Of a stretch of DNA of 15,770 nt, positions 1-7,821 are shown piece by piece. The stretch lies in contig CALJDR010000097.1 of assembly GCA_938023515.1 (NCBI GenBank), forward strand, positions 1 to 15,770, written 5' to 3'. Each line of letters opens with the position of its first letter. The stretch's first letter is position 1. The DNA comes from an uncultured Flavobacteriales bacterium (GTDB lineage: Bacteria; Bacteroidota; Bacteroidia; Flavobacteriales; UBA1820). The notes under the pieces were generated by a model, which saw only the letters and a list, made by a program, of their open reading frames with translations, did no database searches and was not told the origin of the DNA. A program made the position numbers and the translations under genes.

Positions 1-1766
1 GTATATCTCATATAATAAATCGATATCTTCAGGTCTTCGTGGAGCGGAATATCCGTGGAGGGAGGATACTCCATACCGGTAGATACGCCTATGACCTCGG
101 TACGACTGTGGGAGTAACCGTCAATTGAAAATCCGTAACGCCCCAGGACGTAGTCGCCAAACGCGTTGATTATCGTTCCTTTATCGTAGGGACCGAATAT
201 TTCGTGGTCGAATTGGGTATATGCCTTCAGCCACGTCACCTCGACAGAGAACGGGCCTGTCCGCTCCCGGTAATACATGATATTTACCACGTTGTACATA
301 TCTTCCGCCGAAACGGTGGTCGGATAATCGGAGACGATACCGTCCCGGTATGTATGTCCGTTGGCGGGGATCAGGTTTTTCTTGGCGTTGGGGATCGGGT
401 CGTCCTTGGGGATCGTCTCTCCTACGGCCAGGGCAGTCGTATATTCGGCGTCCAGGAAGATGAGTTTTCCGTCCTCGGCCGGGTCTTCGTAATAATAGCG
501 GTATATCACCATCGGGCCGGCTTCCACCCGGGGCTCCTCCTTGATAGACCGGATGCTGGCCCGGATGTTATAGGTCGAATTGCGGATCACGTTGTAATCC
601 GTCGTATTGTTCCGACCGGGGTGCAGGTTGATAACGATGTCCTTGGCACCCAGGGGCGGGCGTCCGGGATTGCCGCCCGGGTCGGTAGGGCCTCCGCCGC
701 CTATGGGGTCGTCGCTTTGAGGCGTAACGATACCCGGATCGGAGAAAGAATTTACATTTACCGTATATTTTACGATCCAGCCTTTCATCACGATGCGCAT
801 GGCCGCCGAATAGCCGCCGTCCGCAATGCTGGGGTCGTTGCCTTTCCATTTGTCTTCCTGCCGGGAGACGGACGGGTTTATCCCGCGGCGGTTTTCCGGC
901 ACGTACCAGGTAAAGGTATGGTCGGTGTTGGTTTCAAACCCGGCAGAGTTCGTAATGGCGGTATAGTCCGTCAGGTTGTATATCATGTTCGGATCGGAAA
1001 TATCGGGATATTTCCAGTCGGGGTCGACCTCGGCGCCGTTGTAATAGCTGGCCAGCACCGGGACGTTGACCAGTTGGACGGAAGTGATGCCCAGGGTGGA
1101 GTTGTCCGTCTGTGTCAGCAGGTAATTCAGGGTAAAGACGATCTTGGCCGCCATACGGGTCATATCGACGACCGTACCTGAGGTATTGGGTATCGGTCCC
1201 TCGTAGTGTCCGGCCATCGGGATGAGGTTGTCCTTTATCACTTCGTCCTCCGAATACATATTGAGCGTCATCTCTTTGAATTCGTCCAGCGTGGTCGTTC
1301 CAACTATCAGGGAGGATTGCCAGTTGATACCCGGGCGGTTGGCCACGAAGTAGACGGTACAATTGTCCTGTATATACAGGCGTACCTTCAGGCGGTATCG
1401 CATCTCGGGTTCGCCGTAGATCGGTTCGGGATAAGGTACGAGCTCCCGGCGGATGAATTTTCCGTTCCCGTCGAACTGAAGCGCCCATACGTTCTCGATG
1501 GCGTCTTCCTCGTCGGAGGAGAGGTTTCCTTCGCGTGTAGCGGGAGCGTCGTCGGTCGTTACCGTCATCTGGATCCCGCCTTCGCCATCCGGCACGGCTT
1601 CCGTCGCGCGTACGGCGATGGTACGGGGCTTTTCGGTCTTGAACGAGAATTCGACCTGGACGAGGCCGTCTTCGTCCGGCAGGTTACCACCGGCTTTCTG
1701 CTCGCGCTGGCAGGCGAAAAGCAGCGGTAACATGAATGCGAGTACAAAAAATATATTCTTCTTCAT
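1..1766 (-). CDS. Pilus-locus lipoprotein, DUF4906/fimbrillin-like (3' end off window)
   Basis: I read this frame by hand from the ATG at 1766; it stays open for 588 codons to base 1, so the C-terminus is missing. The N-terminus is a lipoprotein signal: MKKN, a hydrophobic stretch, then LLFAC with the lipidation Cys at residue 19. An ATREGNLSSDEEDAIENVW segment leads into WALQFDGNG (about residues 95-103), a pattern I associate with DUF4906 and Mfa-like proteins of Bacteroidales. Further on come a Gly/Pro/Asp-rich linker (about residues 350-375) and YNVIRNSTYNIRASI (about residues 391-405), which resembles the YGVVRNNVY strand of the fimbrillins to the right. It is divergent from the pilus operon across a 617-base spacer, so it could be a tip, accessory or adhesin subunit at the cell surface; that role is inference. 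The lipoprotein call is firm, the family name less so. Rightward open frames over the same DNA (204-1181, 1206-1730) lack any recognisable protein features. Confidence 0.8.
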   Translation of the reverse strand, partial: MKKNIFFVLAFMLPLLFACQREQKAGGNLPDEDGLVQVEFSFKTEKPRTIAVRATEAVPDGEGGIQMTVTTDDAPATREGNLSSDEEDAIENVWALQFDGNGKFIRRELVPYPEPIYGEPEMRYRLKVRLYIQDNCTVYFVANRPGINWQSSLIVGTTTLDEFKEMTLNMYSEDEVIKDNLIPMAGHYEGPIPNTSGTVVDMTRMAAKIVFTLNYLLTQTDNSTLGITSVQLVNVPVLASYYNGAEVDPDWKYPDISDPNMIYNLTDYTAITNSAGFETNTDHTFTWYVPENRRGINPSVSRQEDKWKGNDPSIADGGYSAAMRIVMKGWIVKYTVNVNSFSDPGIVTPQSDDPIGGGGPTDPGGNPGRPPLGAKDIVINLHPGRNNTTDYNVIRNSTYNIRASIRSIKEEPRVEAGPMVIYRYYYEDPAEDGKLIFLDAEYTTALAVGETIPKDDPIPNAKKNLIPANGHTYRDGIVSDYPTTVSAEDMYNVVNIMYYRERTGPFSVEVTWLKAYTQFDHEIFGPYDKGTIINAFGDYVLGRYGFSIDGYSHSRTEVIGVSTGMEYPPSTDIPLHEDLKISIYYMRY

Positions 1767-2383
1767 TTCTTTTTGTTCTTTTAACAGGATTTGGAGCCCA
1801 AGGGATATTTCTTTTGTCCGGTAAATCAATACCCTGGGGTCGTAGTCCGGGTGTTGTGGAGTATGTTTTTTCCAGGTAAAGCCAAAACACCCCTTGTCCC
1901 CCCACAAGTGCGGGCAGAGGTGCCTAAAGCGGTTGTTAACACAAATACTCCTATGTTCATTGCCATAAATTACGGACAATAATTTATAAGGGGCACTCCC
2001 TAATCATTGCTGTAATAGGGCAAATATCGCAATTATCGGCGAGGGGAAAAACTGGGGCGTTTTTCGGGAGCTCTGATTGGCATAAAAGAAATAGATTGCA
2101 CTAAGTCATTGATATATATGTGTTTGCGTGTGTTTTTTTGACTTTTTGTACCACCGAAAGGTTGAAAAATAGGGGATATTTTGCTAATAAACGCAAATGC
2201 CAAAAGCCCTTGTTGCAGAATTAGACTTGAATTCTTTCAATCCCCCCGATATTAGAAATGTTAGTTGTGCGATTACTCTGTAAATCGGTCGATTAAAAAA
2301 CAAAACAGGTCTGATCTTTGCCCAGTACTTGAAAAGGGTTAAAAAAGCGACGAAGACCCGGATCGAAATTAACAACGCATTAT
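1767..2383. promoter_or_regulatory. Divergent intergenic region of the pilus locus
   Basis: This 617-base AT-rich spacer lies between the leftward lipoprotein gene and the rightward pilus operon, so it must hold both promoters. I see no convincing gene in it. For the operon the best -7 candidate is GATCTTTG at 2313-2320, one mismatch from the Bacteroidetes TAnnTTTG box, but no TTTG lies at the expected -33 spacing. A small palindrome, AATCG-GT-CGATT (2283-2294), sits just upstream of it. For the leftward gene only weak -7 matches exist (complements of 1943-1950 and 2021-2028). I found no long inverted repeats of the kind that flank invertible promoters. Confidence 0.5.
1965..1987. promoter_or_regulatory. 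AT-rich palindrome, possible operator
   Basis: A perfect 8-bp inverted repeat, ATAAATTA and TAATTTAT, is separated by the 7 bases CGGACAA. It lies about 200 bases upstream of the leftward lipoprotein start, in the divergent spacer. It could be a dimeric regulator site. AT-rich palindromes of this size also occur by chance, so support is weak. Confidence 0.25.
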
Positions 2384-2956
2384 ATGAAAAAGATGAGAAT
2401 ATTCATATCGTTTTTCATGCTCGCATTTTCCATGACGCTGTGCGCGCAACATGTGGGTGTGAAGAACAACCTGCTTTACGATGCCACGCTGACCCCCAAT
2501 CTGGGGATAGAGATTGGATTGGGGAAAAAGACGACCTTGGAGCTGAGCGGGAATTATAACCCGTTCGTGTTCAGTAATGGAAAGCATATCAAGCATTGGC
2601 TGGCCCAGCCGGAATTCCGCTACTGGACCTGTGAGAGGTTCAACGGATGGTTCTTCGGCGTGCACCTGCACGGAGGGGAATTCAATTTTGCCAAGGTAAG
2701 GCTCCCTTTTAACCTGTATACCAATCTCCGGGACAACCGTTATGAAGGATATTACTATGGAGGCGGTTTCAGTGCCGGTTACCAGTGGATGCTGGGCAAG
2801 CGATGGAACCTGGAAGCGACCTTGGGTATCGGATATGCCCGGGTAGAATTCGATAAATACCGGTGTGTGGATTGCAGTCCTAAAGAAGCATCGGGCAGCC
2901 TGAATTATTTCGGGCCGTCCAAAGCCGCTGTATCGCTTATCTATTTCATTTTTTAA
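2384..2956 (+). CDS. DUF3575-type outer-membrane beta-barrel protein
   Basis: The first gene of the pilus operon encodes 190 residues. A Sec signal peptide (MKKMRIFISFFMLAFSMTLC, cleavage near CAQ at residues 20-22) is followed by alternating aromatic and hydrophobic strands: GVKNNLLYDATLTPNLGIEIGL (about 25-46), LELSGNYNPF, WLAQPEFRYW, WFFGVHLHG, YYYGGGFSAGYQWML and LEATLGIGYARVEF. The protein ends in Phe, as is common for outer-membrane barrels. The opening KNNLLYDATLTPN pattern is characteristic of DUF3575 proteins, which in Bacteroidales often lie upstream of FimA/Mfa-type pilin genes. The molecular function is not established. By position it is probably part of an outer-membrane platform or pilus accessory complex. 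The stop is 19 bases before the next start, consistent with co-transcription. A 217-residue antisense frame covers the region but has no protein-like features. Confidence 0.82.
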   Translation: MKKMRIFISFFMLAFSMTLCAQHVGVKNNLLYDATLTPNLGIEIGLGKKTTLELSGNYNPFVFSNGKHIKHWLAQPEFRYWTCERFNGWFFGVHLHGGEFNFAKVRLPFNLYTNLRDNRYEGYYYGGGFSAGYQWMLGKRWNLEATLGIGYARVEFDKYRCVDCSPKEASGSLNYFGPSKAAVSLIYFIF

Positions 2957-2975
2957 CCTGCGAAAATCGACAGAT

Positions 2976-4433
2976 ATGAGAAAGTTATACCTGATAGTCG
3001 CCTTCATCCTGCTCTCCGCCACCTATATCCATATAGAAGCGCAGAATACCTATGGAGGGAATATAATTTACCAGCAGCTCCGTTCCGAAAAGACGGACGG
3101 AAATGTTGAGATGGATGTGGTGGTCGATATGGAGGGCTTGCGCCTGAAAAACGAAAGGACCATCATCATCACCCCGGTACTTCGCTCGCTGGACAGCAAA
3201 GATTCGTACCGTTTCGCCCCGGCGGTAATCACCACCGGCCGCAGCGGTACTTCCCTGAAACGTTCGGAAATATACTACGGATACCGTTTCGAGCAGGATC
3301 CCCAATGGGTCGTGCGCCGCACCAACGGCAAACCCCAGACCGGGAAAATGGAACTGTCCGTACCGTTCGAGCCCTGGATGGGCAATGCCGCCCTCATTTT
3401 CGAGGAATCGGTCATCGGATGCGCAGATTGTCCGGTCGCGCTGAACGAATTGGCTATTATCCCGAAAGTGGTGGAAATATTCGAACCGGAATATGAGATA
3501 AGCTATGTGTCGCCTCCGGTGGAACCTGTCAAGGAACGCAGCGAAACCTATTCGGCCTACATCAATTACGAAGTGGGCAAATACACCCTGCTGCGCGACT
3601 ATAAGGGAAATGCGGCTACGCTGGCAAAAGTGGATAAGATCCTCGATGAAATACGCAGCGATACCAATTTGGTCATCACGCAGTTCTCGGTGGTTGGATA
3701 CGCTTCGCCCGAAGGCAACTTCCGCAGCAACCAAATCCTTTCCGAAAACCGGGCGCGTTCGTTCGTGGAATACCTGCGCCAGCGCCATGGTTTCGATACC
3801 CGCATTATCCGGGTGTCCGGAATGGGCGAGGACTGGGAAGGCCTGAAAAGAGAAGTGTCCAAATCCAATGTCCAGGACCGCGACCGTGTGCTGAAGATCA
3901 TCGATATCGAAAACGTAGTCCAGCGCAAACAGCAATTGATGGCCCTGGCTGGCGGCTCGGTATACCGGGTACTGCTTAGGGACTTCTACCCGCCCCTTCG
4001 CCGCAACGATTACACCATTACGTATGTGGCCCGCGCGTTCGATGTGGATGAAGCCAAGCTGATCATCAAGACCAAGCCTCAGTACCTGAGCCTGAACGAG
4101 ATGTTCCTGGTGGCCCATTCTTACGAGAAGGACAGCAAGGAGTTCAAGGAAGTGTTCGATATCGCGGTGCGCATGTATCCCGACGAACCGATCGCCAAAC
4201 TGAACACAGCGGCGACCGAGATCGAAAAAGGAGCTCTCGATACGGCTATCGGACGCTTGCAGCAGCTCGAACAGACGAACCTGCCCCAGGCATGGAACAA
4301 CCTCGGTGTAGCGTATATCTACAAGGAGGATTACCAAAGCGCGATGGAGTGCTTTAAAAAGGCGGCCCAAGGCGGAGACCAGGCAGCCAGACACAACATG
4401 GAACAGCTGTCCAAATGGCTGGAACAACAATAG
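2976..4433 (+). CDS. DUF3868 / OmpA-like / TPR envelope protein of pilus locus
   Basis: This 485-residue exported protein has three parts. A signal peptide (residues 1 to about 22, ending EAQ) leads into a DUF3868-like beta-rich N-terminal region (about 25-175) containing a CADC pair (149-152). An OmpA-like domain follows at about 195-290, recognisable from VVGYASPEGN (239-248), the NxxLSxxRA helix (252-260) and GMGEDWEGL (282-290). The C-terminus is helical and TPR-like (about 370-485, with NNLGVAYIYKEDYQSAMECF at 441-460). The OmpA motif is unusual: the usual HTD before the glycine is replaced by YAS, removing the Asp that normally binds peptidoglycan diaminopimelate, while the Arg of SxxRA is kept. 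It probably sits at the periplasmic side of the outer membrane and supports pilus assembly with the DUF3575 barrel; that role is inferred from context. It begins 19 bases after the barrel gene. An antisense frame of nearly equal length (2985-4430) is a codon-composition shadow. Confidence 0.83.
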   Translation: MRKLYLIVAFILLSATYIHIEAQNTYGGNIIYQQLRSEKTDGNVEMDVVVDMEGLRLKNERTIIITPVLRSLDSKDSYRFAPAVITTGRSGTSLKRSEIYYGYRFEQDPQWVVRRTNGKPQTGKMELSVPFEPWMGNAALIFEESVIGCADCPVALNELAIIPKVVEIFEPEYEISYVSPPVEPVKERSETYSAYINYEVGKYTLLRDYKGNAATLAKVDKILDEIRSDTNLVITQFSVVGYASPEGNFRSNQILSENRARSFVEYLRQRHGFDTRIIRVSGMGEDWEGLKREVSKSNVQDRDRVLKIIDIENVVQRKQQLMALAGGSVYRVLLRDFYPPLRRNDYTITYVARAFDVDEAKLIIKTKPQYLSLNEMFLVAHSYEKDSKEFKEVFDIAVRMYPDEPIAKLNTAATEIEKGALDTAIGRLQQLEQTNLPQAWNNLGVAYIYKEDYQSAMECFKKAAQGGDQAARHNMEQLSKWLEQQ

Positions 4434-4516
4434 ATCGAAGAGAGATCAAAACCTGAATATTAATACTTGTAAAGAAAGAAAAATCAATTAACAACAACTC
4501 TATTTATTATTAAGCA

Positions 4517-6112
4517 ATGAACAAGAAAATTAGTAAAATGCTCATGTTCCTTTTGATTGGAGCAGGGCTCGCTATCGGAGCTTGTAGCAAGGATACCACC
4601 GGCGACAATGGTGATGGCGGAGATGGCGGAGACCCCACCGGGCCTTCCGGATACCTTACCATCCGTTTGACCGGCGGAGTAACAGGCCGTAATACCATCA
4701 ACGAGACCGAACCGGGCGATCCTTCCGAATCGTTCGTAGGACAGCTCCGCGTGGTGCTTTACGACCAGGCAACCCGCAAGGTGGCTTACTGTTGGGACCT
4801 CGACGCGTCTAATATAGACAACAACGGGGTTGACCTGAAGCCTTTCGACGGTTACGACGTAGCCAAGGTGGCCGATGCAGACCCGGCTCCGGCCGATCCT
4901 ACGGAAGTCCGCTTCTTCATGGTGCCCAGGAAGGTGGTGAAAAAGGATTACCTCATGTTGGTGATCGCTAATCCGCATCCGAACGTACTGCCCATTACCG
5001 AAAAGACCCAGCACATGTCTGAGTTTGAAAAGGCAGCCGCTTTTTCGCAGGATGCGCTGAAAGACCTGTTCGGTTCCAAGACGGCGAAACTTACCGATAT
5101 GGAGTGGTGCATGATGACCAATGCCCGCGGTTACGTAGAAGTACGCAAGGATGATATCAAGGAAACCCCTGCCGACGCGCTGAAAAACGGTGTGCCTAAG
5201 GAAGTCCTTCTGGACCGTATCGCCGCTAAGGTTACGATAGGAGGATGGCCGATGTTCGTCAACGGTACCGGTGACTTCTCGACCTTTACCTGGCGCCTGG
5301 ACGGCACCAACAAGAGGTCTTTCTGGATGCGTAAGCTGGCCATTACGGCCGACGGCGCGATGGAGATCTACCACGACCCGCGCGGTATCCTGTATGCCGA
5401 AGACCCCAACTTCGACGGCTTCAGTAACGACCGTATCCGCGAAGGCGGCGGCAGCCCGTTCCCCAATCTGGACGACGAGTTCACCCGCATCGCCAAAGCC
5501 GATATCACCAACACGATGGATGCTTCCAGCTGGGAGTTCGCCCTCGAGAACACGATGGCTGCCGACGAGCAGTGGGAGGATGTAACCACCCGTGTACTGC
5601 TCAAGGGTAACTTCATTCCGGATACTTTCACGGCCAACGAGAGCTACTATTTCTTCCAAGGCAAGGCTTACAAGCACACCCAGATAGAAACCATGCTGTA
5701 CAACAACCTGTGGACCGGACATGAAGACCTGCAGGCTGCCGTCGAGGCCGATGCCAACGGACCGCGCTTATTCAACTTCGTAGCCAGCAACACCGGTGTG
5801 ATCGCCGGCGCAGAACCGACCGAATCGGTAACCTCGGCAGAAGGTATCAGCTTCTACAAGAACGGTGTCAGCTATTACTACGTGCTGCTGCGCCACTTCA
5901 ACGATGCGCAGAAACCGGACGCTATGTCTTACGGACGTTACGGTGTCGTACGTAACAACGTGTACAAGGTATCTGTAAACCGTATTTCCGGCCCCGGAAG
6001 CACCGACATCCCTGACCCGGAAGGACCGGACGATGGCGAAGAAGGTTGGCTGTCCGCTGATATCAACATTCAGCCTTGGTACATCCGCGACCAGCAAGTG
6101 GAAGATTTGTAA
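4517..6112 (+). CDS. Fimbrillin 1, Mfa1/FimA-type pilin lipoprotein
   Basis: This 531-residue pilin precursor probably forms the pilus stalk. The N-terminus is a lipoprotein signal with lipobox IGAC, lipidation Cys at residue 23, followed by a Gly/Asp-rich spacer (26-45). A first beta strand YLTIRLTGG (46-54) ends at GR, with Arg58 a candidate trypsin-like maturation site by analogy with Porphyromonas FimA/Mfa1. Family patterns include YCWDL, YLMLVIANP, SFYKNGVSYYYVLLRHF and YGRYGVVRNNVY (472-483), the hallmark strand of Mfa1-type C-terminal domains. An acidic, Pro-rich linker (about 492-509) precedes the terminal strand SADINIQPWYIRD (513-525). In this superfamily C-terminal strands take part in strand exchange between subunits. 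An 83-base AT-rich, A-rich leader precedes the start, and a hairpin with a T-tract follows the stop, so this gene could be expressed more than those downstream. It is paralogous to the next gene. Confidence 0.88.
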   Translation: MNKKISKMLMFLLIGAGLAIGACSKDTTGDNGDGGDGGDPTGPSGYLTIRLTGGVTGRNTINETEPGDPSESFVGQLRVVLYDQATRKVAYCWDLDASNIDNNGVDLKPFDGYDVAKVADADPAPADPTEVRFFMVPRKVVKKDYLMLVIANPHPNVLPITEKTQHMSEFEKAAAFSQDALKDLFGSKTAKLTDMEWCMMTNARGYVEVRKDDIKETPADALKNGVPKEVLLDRIAAKVTIGGWPMFVNGTGDFSTFTWRLDGTNKRSFWMRKLAITADGAMEIYHDPRGILYAEDPNFDGFSNDRIREGGGSPFPNLDDEFTRIAKADITNTMDASSWEFALENTMAADEQWEDVTTRVLLKGNFIPDTFTANESYYFFQGKAYKHTQIETMLYNNLWTGHEDLQAAVEADANGPRLFNFVASNTGVIAGAEPTESVTSAEGISFYKNGVSYYYVLLRHFNDAQKPDAMSYGRYGVVRNNVYKVSVNRISGPGSTDIPDPEGPDDGEEGWLSADINIQPWYIRDQQVEDL

Positions 6113-6154
6113 ACCTGTATAAGGTTATGATGATTCTGATATAAGGATTTTATG

Positions 6155-6211
6155 GGGGAGGCTTGCGCTTTTTTTCATGCAAGTTTTTAAATGCAAGTCT
6201 CCCCTTTTTTT
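6155..6211 (+). terminator. Hairpin with T-tract between the fimbrillins, possible attenuator
   Basis: The arm GGGGAGGCTTGC (6155-6166) pairs with GCAAGTCTCCCC (6193-6204) over 12 bp with a single G-T wobble, and is followed by seven T (6205-6211). The loop is long, 26 bases. It holds a second copy of ATGCAAGT (6178-6185 and 6191-6198), so the left arm can pair with the nearer copy to form a shorter alternative stem. It sits 42 bases after the fimbrillin 1 stop and 40 before the fimbrillin 2 start, and no obvious -7 box lies after it. Partial termination that lowers expression of the distal genes is the natural inference. Confidence 0.65.
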
Positions 6212-6251
6212 ATTTCAGGGCGCACGCGCCCAACAAAAGAGAGAGTAAGAT

Positions 6252-7793
6252 ATGACGCGAATTAAAATACTATCCGGATTTTTCCTGTGGGCACTTTTGT
6301 GCGCCGCGGTTGTATCCTGTACCAAGGATCGGGTTTCCGATTCCGACCCGGATAATCCGAATACGGGCAAGTCGGCGTCGATATCGTTGAAAATACGAAT
6401 AGGGGAGACAAACCCCGGTACCCGGGATACGCCTGACGATCAGGACCCGGAGAAAAAGATCAAATCGATCCGGATCGTACTGTACGGTAAGGCTTCCGAA
6501 ACGGCCGAGTATTGTTGGGACCTGAAGGCCACCAACATTAATACAGAAGACGGTCGCATCATTCCCTTCCACGGGGCGGATGTGTCCGAAAACCCTGCCA
6601 CCCCCACCGAAACGTTCTTCGTTTCCAAGGCCCGGGAGGCAAAACGTGGAGACTATTATATGCTGGTGATCGCCAACCCTTCGGATGAGATAAAAAATGC
6701 GGCGAACGAAGGTGCGAATATATCCCGCATACAGGGGGTATTCCCCGATATGACGCCCGCCGATCTCATCGGGCCCGACGGCGAGATACAGATGACCAAC
6801 CACCAAGGTCTGGTCGAGGTCCGCAGGGACTCCGATTTTTGGGATACCGAACTGGAGGCGCAGACCCATCCTGTATTTGTCGCGCTGGAGCGTTCGCTGG
6901 CCAAGATCGTCGTAAAGGCGGATTATGTCGAGTATCCCCGGGGAACCTACATGAACGAATTCATGTGGAACGTGGATATCATCAATAAACATACCTACTG
7001 GCTCCGCCGACCGGCCGAAAAGGCCGACGGGCTTATGGAACAGTACCTCGATACCGACCGGGAAAATTTCTATGCGGTCGACCCCAATTTTTCCGGGTAC
7101 AGCGAGAACAACGGCGCTACCGCCCAGGAAAAAGAAAACCTCAGGAATTCGCTGCCCCGCCAGTTCTCCTATATCACGGAAGACCAGGTGGACAGGTATC
7201 CGCTGGACGATATAGGTTCTGCGGTCTATGTGACCGAGAATACGATGGAAGCCGTCGAGCAGCGCCGGGACGTAACCACCCGTATCGTGATGTCAGCCAG
7301 CTATTGGCCCAACGGGCTGCCGCCCAGTCGGGCGAATACGGCCCCACATTTCTATCTGTACAACAATATGCCCATTTCTCCGTGGCAAATGGCGGATTAT
7401 GCGAACTACCCGTACAATATTCCCGAGGAATACGTCGGACTGGCTGCCGTTATTAGCAAGGTAAAGGCGCAGGGATTCGACTTTTCCAACCCGGATGCGG
7501 AGACCAATAAACCCTTTTCGGTAGACGGGCTCAGTTTCTACAAGAACGGACGTACCTATTATATCGTCCTGGTGCGGCATTTCGACGACACCCAAAAACC
7601 GGTGTTCATGTCGTACGGGCGTTATGGAGTCGTACGCAATAATGTGTATGAGATCACGATAAAGAGCATTGGCGGCCCGGGATCCCCCGTGTACCCAGAA
7701 CCGAATCCCGATCCGGACGACCTGGAAGGATGGCTTATAGCCGAGTTAAGGGTCGTGCCTTGGGATGAGTATAACCTTCAGTTCGATTATTGA
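6252..7793 (+). CDS. Fimbrillin 2, Mfa1/FimA-type pilin lipoprotein
   Basis: This 513-residue paralog of the preceding pilin has a signal peptide with lipobox VVSC (lipidation Cys23), a short Asp/Pro-rich spacer, and a first strand SISLKIRIGE (43-52) followed by Arg58 in GTRDT, the same residue number as the candidate cleavage Arg of fimbrillin 1. Shared landmarks in the same order are YCWDL, YYMLVIANPSD, ENTMEAVEQ, DVTTRIV, SFYKNGRTYYIVLVRHF and YGRYGVVRNNVY (455-466). The C-terminal strand differs: GWLIAELRVVPWDEYNLQFDY (from 493) keeps GWL and PW but loses the YIRDxxV end found in fimbrillin 1 and in the anchor. It may therefore be a minor, adapter, tip or alternative stalk subunit. It follows fimbrillin 1 after a probable attenuator and is 28 bases from the anchor gene. 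Recognition of the family is strong; the position in the fibre is inference. Confidence 0.85.
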   Translation: MTRIKILSGFFLWALLCAAVVSCTKDRVSDSDPDNPNTGKSASISLKIRIGETNPGTRDTPDDQDPEKKIKSIRIVLYGKASETAEYCWDLKATNINTEDGRIIPFHGADVSENPATPTETFFVSKAREAKRGDYYMLVIANPSDEIKNAANEGANISRIQGVFPDMTPADLIGPDGEIQMTNHQGLVEVRRDSDFWDTELEAQTHPVFVALERSLAKIVVKADYVEYPRGTYMNEFMWNVDIINKHTYWLRRPAEKADGLMEQYLDTDRENFYAVDPNFSGYSENNGATAQEKENLRNSLPRQFSYITEDQVDRYPLDDIGSAVYVTENTMEAVEQRRDVTTRIVMSASYWPNGLPPSRANTAPHFYLYNNMPISPWQMADYANYPYNIPEEYVGLAAVISKVKAQGFDFSNPDAETNKPFSVDGLSFYKNGRTYYIVLVRHFDDTQKPVFMSYGRYGVVRNNVYEITIKSIGGPGSPVYPEPNPDPDDLEGWLIAELRVVPWDEYNLQFDY

Positions 7794-7821
7794 GCGGACT
7801 GCAAAAACGATAAAAAGTAAA

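Noticed and set aside
204..1730. Rightward open frames of 325 and 174 codons near the left end
   Set aside because: They lie opposite a continuous leftward lipoprotein frame with a clear signal peptide and lipobox, and their translations show no domain, signal or membrane pattern.
1767..2383. Invertible phase-variation promoter upstream of the pilus operon
   Set aside because: Bacteroidales surface loci often have one, but I found no pair of long inverted repeats in the spacer and no invertase gene in the window.
2985..4430. A 481-codon leftward open frame exactly opposite the DUF3868/OmpA-like gene
   Set aside because: The rightward frame has a signal peptide, OmpA and TPR motifs and sits in an operon. 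The antisense frame has none and reflects complementary codon composition. The same applies to 4484-5722, 6270-6992 and 7735-8838 on the minus strand.
7765..7821. Upstream ATG for the anchor gene
   Set aside because: It would overlap fimbrillin 2 and add a polar extension ahead of the lipoprotein signal peptide. The ATG at 7822 or 7834 fits better.
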